Shown here piece by piece: positions 6,761-8,902 of a stretch of 8,902 bases of DNA. The notes under the pieces were generated by a model. The model had not been told where the DNA came from. It saw only the letters and a program-made list of their open reading frames with translations, and made no database searches. Within the stretch, counting starts at the first letter, position 1. Each line of letters begins with the position of its first letter. The stretch comes from Ktedonobacter sp. Lineage in GTDB: Bacteria; Chloroflexota; Ktedonobacteria; Ktedonobacterales; Ktedonobacteraceae. A program made the translations under genes and the position numbers. The DNA is taken from the NCBI GenBank assembly GCA_003450555.1, contig DMFQ01000240.1, positions 1 to 8,902 on the forward strand, given 5' to 3'.

Positions 6761-7789
6761 ATGCAACCCTGGTCAACAGATGTTCACGGGCACTATGACG
6801 AGATAACCTTTGAAAGTAACGTCCTCAAAGATAACCCCTTGCGAGACCCGTACAAACGGCCTTTGTGGGTCTACTTGCCGCCTGGCTATAAGGATGAGCC
6901 TGCGCGCAGGTATCCAACCCTCTACCAGATTCAGGGGTTGACGGGCCAACTCGATATGTGGCGTAACCGTACACCGTTCAGGAAGAACTACCCGGAGCTT
7001 GTCGATGAACTTTTCTCAAGAGGAGATGCTCCGCCTTGTATTGTCGTGTGGGTAGATTGCTGGACCTCGCTCGGTGGCAGCCAATTCGTGGATTCGCCAG
7101 CCACCGGCCGCTACCACACGTATCTATGTGACGAGGTCGTGCCATGGGTCGATGCCCACTATCGCACCTTGCCAGAACGCGAGCATCGGGGCATCGCGGG
7201 GAAATCGAGCGGCGGTTATGGCGCGATGATCACTCCTATGCTGCGCCCAGACCTGTGGGGAGGCTTAGCCACACACGCTGGCGATGCACTCTTTGAAATG
7301 TGTTATCTACCGGGCTTCCCAGAGACTGTTCGCCTATTGAGAGATCATTATGTTGGCTCATTTGATAAGTTCTGGGAGGACTTCCGAGAGCGCCCCGCCT
7401 TTTCTAAGCGTGGTGATGATCACCTGCTGAACGATTGGTGTATGGCTGCCTGCTATTCAGCCGATGCCGATGGGACGGTTCATCTTCCCTTTGATCTCGC
7501 TACCGGTTTGCTCATTCCTGAGGTATGGCAGCGCTGGCTGGTGTGGGATCCCGTGCGTATGGTACCTGCTCACGCTGAGACATTGCGCACTATGCGGGCA
7601 ATCTATATCGATGCTGGTAAGCGTGACGAGTTCTACCTCGATCTGGGTGCGGAGGCATTCCGCCGCGAACTTGAGAAAATTGGTGTCATCGACGTCTCCT
7701 TCGAGCTTTTCGATGCCACGCATATGAGCATTGAGTATCGCTATCCCTTGAGCCTGAAGTATCTCGCGGAGCGGCTTTCCACGTCTTGA
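6761..7789 (+). CDS. alpha/beta hydrolase, esterase-D-like (PF00756 type), 342 aa
   Basis: A cytosolic serine hydrolase of the putative-esterase family, which includes esterase D, enterochelin esterases and mycolyltransferases. The opening (RPLWVYLPPGYKDEPARRYPTLYQIQG) is the typical first strand and turn of this family. The nucleophile elbow is GKSSGGYGA, with Ser149 in G-x-S-x-G (counted from the ATG at 6761). The acid is probably Asp289 in DAGKRDEFYLD, and the base is His321 in DATHMS, so the triad looks complete. No signal peptide is evident. The start is chosen because GAAAGGA lies 9 nt before it and because the upstream extension lacks family character. The substrate cannot be told from sequence. 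The gene ends inside a promoter for the downstream sigma operon and is probably a separate unit. Confidence 0.87.
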   Translation: MQPWSTDVHGHYDEITFESNVLKDNPLRDPYKRPLWVYLPPGYKDEPARRYPTLYQIQGLTGQLDMWRNRTPFRKNYPELVDELFSRGDAPPCIVVWVDCWTSLGGSQFVDSPATGRYHTYLCDEVVPWVDAHYRTLPEREHRGIAGKSSGGYGAMITPMLRPDLWGGLATHAGDALFEMCYLPGFPETVRLLRDHYVGSFDKFWEDFRERPAFSKRGDDHLLNDWCMAACYSADADGTVHLPFDLATGLLIPEVWQRWLVWDPVRMVPAHAETLRTMRAIYIDAGKRDEFYLDLGAEAFRRELEKIGVIDVSFELFDATHMSIEYRYPLSLKYLAERLSTS

Positions 7790-7815
7790 CAATTTCGTCA
7801 ATCATAGGTTATGCT
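7786..7815 (+). promoter_or_regulatory. promoter overlapping the esterase stop codon, with a small inverted repeat
   Basis: A perfect TTGACA (7786-7791) and TATGCT (7810-7815) lie 18 bp apart. The -35 box overlaps the esterase TGA stop (7787-7789). TTGAC (7786-7790) and GTCAA (7797-7801) form an inverted repeat over the -35, a possible operator. Transcription would start near 7821, leaving a leader of about 230 nt before the sigma gene. Confidence 0.5.
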
Positions 7816-8054
7816 ATCGTGGAATTAATAGGTAATTGTACCATACATTAATGTGTTTTACCCTCATTCAACATCATATTAAGAGGTGTCGGCCTACTTC
7901 CCTGCACAGGATATTCGCATCTTGCGCCATTAGAAGGAGAGATAGCCAAAAAAACGAGGTCTTAAACGTCTCTTCTTATAATACTAAAGAATTTAAGAGC
8001 TACATTCGCAAAATATCGTCGTAGTTCTACTGAAAGGGGAAGCGTTCGAGAGCA

Positions 8055-8753
8055 ATGGGTATCAGGATGGATGAAGCACTCAGCCAGATGAATCTCTCGC
8101 TCCTTGCTGATCGTTGCTCCGAGGAGATGAAGCTGCATCGCCGGAAAGAAGCTTACGATGATAGCTACTGCCTGGAGATTTTCCGCCGTGCTATCATACA
8201 GCGTGCTGACCAGGCCTGGTCAGTATTACAGCAGCGCTTCGGCGATACCGTGCGTATCTGGCTGCACAGCCATGCCAGCAAAGATGTGGCGCTGCTGCGT
8301 GACTCAGAAGAGAATTACATTGCTCAGACCTTCTCGCGCTTCTGGTATGCGGTGCGCGATCAGCATCTGGAGTTTACTTCATTAAATTCGGCCTTAAGCT
8401 ATCTGCATGCCACCTTGAATGGTATTTTAACGGATACCCTGCGTTCGCATTTGCGCTCAAAAGAAGTTCCCATACCTGAGTCGGGCTCCTCAGAAGAACC
8501 GCTGTCTTCAGAAGCTTCCTTCGATGGGTCTGCCACCTGGCAGAGCATACTGAGCCTGCTCTCCGACCAGCGCGAACAGCGCGTGGCCTATCTCCTTTAT
8601 TATTGCGGTCTCAAGCCAAGGGAAATTGTGATGCGTTGCCCAGAAGAGTTTGACGATATCAAAGAAGTGTATCGTCTGAATCACAATATCGTTGAACGGC
8701 TGCGGCGCAACCGCGATCGCTTGCGCCGATTACTCAGTGACGAGGAGGGGTGA
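8055..8753 (+). CDS. sigma-70-family (ECF-like) RNA polymerase sigma factor, divergent, 232 aa
   Basis: The layout is that of a two-domain sigma factor: a region-2-like helical part (about 41-130, including FRRAIIQRADQAWSVLQQRF, ENYIAQTFSRFWYAV and YLHATLNGILTDTLR), a variable Ser/Glu-rich linker (135-160), and a region-4-like HTH (about 168-227, with LSDQREQRVAYLLYYCGL at its start and an Arg-rich end). It would direct RNA polymerase to a specific promoter set. The sequence is divergent, so the call rests on layout and on the neighbour: a zinc-finger anti-sigma-like gene begins 6 nt after the stop, the usual pair arrangement. The start is uncertain. ATG 8055 has GAGAG very close and AAAGGGG rather far (about 15 nt), and ATG 8067 is an alternative. 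It might have lost sigma activity and act otherwise. Confidence 0.7.
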   Translation: MGIRMDEALSQMNLSLLADRCSEEMKLHRRKEAYDDSYCLEIFRRAIIQRADQAWSVLQQRFGDTVRIWLHSHASKDVALLRDSEENYIAQTFSRFWYAVRDQHLEFTSLNSALSYLHATLNGILTDTLRSHLRSKEVPIPESGSSEEPLSSEASFDGSATWQSILSLLSDQREQRVAYLLYYCGLKPREIVMRCPEEFDDIKEVYRLNHNIVERLRRNRDRLRRLLSDEEG

Positions 8754-8759
8754 TAACAC

Positions 8760-8902
8760 ATGACGGATCGTTTACACGCGCTGGCCCCTAGCAACGAGGA
8801 CCTCATAAGCCTTGTTTATGACGAGGGTACGCTGCCGGAAGAGGAACGAGAACACCTTGATCAGTGCCCCATCTGTCAACAGCGGCTTGCTGACTATAAA
8901 GA
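8760..8902 (+). CDS. zinc-finger anti-sigma-like protein, N-terminal part (truncated by window end)
   Basis: Translation from ATG 8760 gives 47 complete codons and continues past the edge. The visible part has the anti-sigma zinc-binding pattern His32-x3-Cys36-x2-Cys39 (EHLDQCPICQQR), preceded by an acidic helix (LISLVYDEGTLPEEEREHL), as in zf-HC2 / ZAS proteins that bind and inhibit ECF sigma factors. A strong ribosome binding site (GAGGAGGGG, 8742-8750) lies inside the last codons of the sigma gene, so the two are probably translationally coupled. A membrane segment and an outer sensor domain are typical of such proteins but would lie outside the window. Confidence 0.72.
   Translation, partial: MTDRLHALAPSNEDLISLVYDEGTLPEEEREHLDQCPICQQRLADYK

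Noticed and set aside
7836..8024. 62-codon open frame between the esterase and sigma genes
   Set aside because: It has no ribosome binding site or recognisable domain, its composition is odd, and it lies within the probable leader of the sigma operon.
1..8902. CRISPR arrays, tRNA or rRNA genes, phage or toxin-antitoxin modules
   Set aside because: No regularly spaced repeats, cloverleaf or rRNA-like stretches, and no gene pairs of those types were seen on either strand.

Overview
The window looks like chromosomal DNA from a filamentous, spore-forming Chloroflexota bacterium of the Ktedonobacteria type. This is an inference from gene content: a LuxR-type regulator with TPR repeats and a characteristic tail, an ISAzo13-like insertion sequence, a small KGG stress protein, and a divergent sigma factor followed by a zinc-finger anti-sigma-like gene. 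No rRNA, tRNA or marker gene is present to confirm it.

Left part (1-2319): a decayed zone. An ISAzo13-family insertion sequence (about 64-1363) is flanked by TA dinucleotides. Its transposase is split by a -1 shift at an A-run and by an in-frame TAG just before the catalytic Glu. It abuts the C-terminal remnant (TPR repeats plus LuxR-type HTH) of a large regulator, which itself carries a one-base frameshift. Both genes look non-functional.

Middle part (2411-5433): a 638-residue HEAT-repeat-like protein on the minus strand and a stand-alone CheY-like receiver on the plus strand are transcribed divergently. Both have good sigma-70-type promoters. A perfect 18-bp palindrome overlaps the receiver gene's -35 box. 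A KGG stress-protein gene follows and ends in a strong hairpin terminator that can act on both strands.

Right part (5469-8902): a membrane-anchored M23 metallopeptidase (minus strand), a cytosolic esterase-D-like alpha/beta hydrolase (plus), then a sigma-70-family factor gene followed six bases later by the start of a zinc-finger anti-sigma-like gene that runs off the window. A promoter with a perfect TTGACA overlaps the esterase stop codon and probably drives the sigma operon through a leader of over 200 nt.

Overall this is an ordinary regulatory and envelope or stress neighbourhood. I found no convincing new multi-gene system. The most checkable points are the slippery heptamer in the transposase, the palindrome-controlled divergent promoters, and the structured start of the sigma operon.
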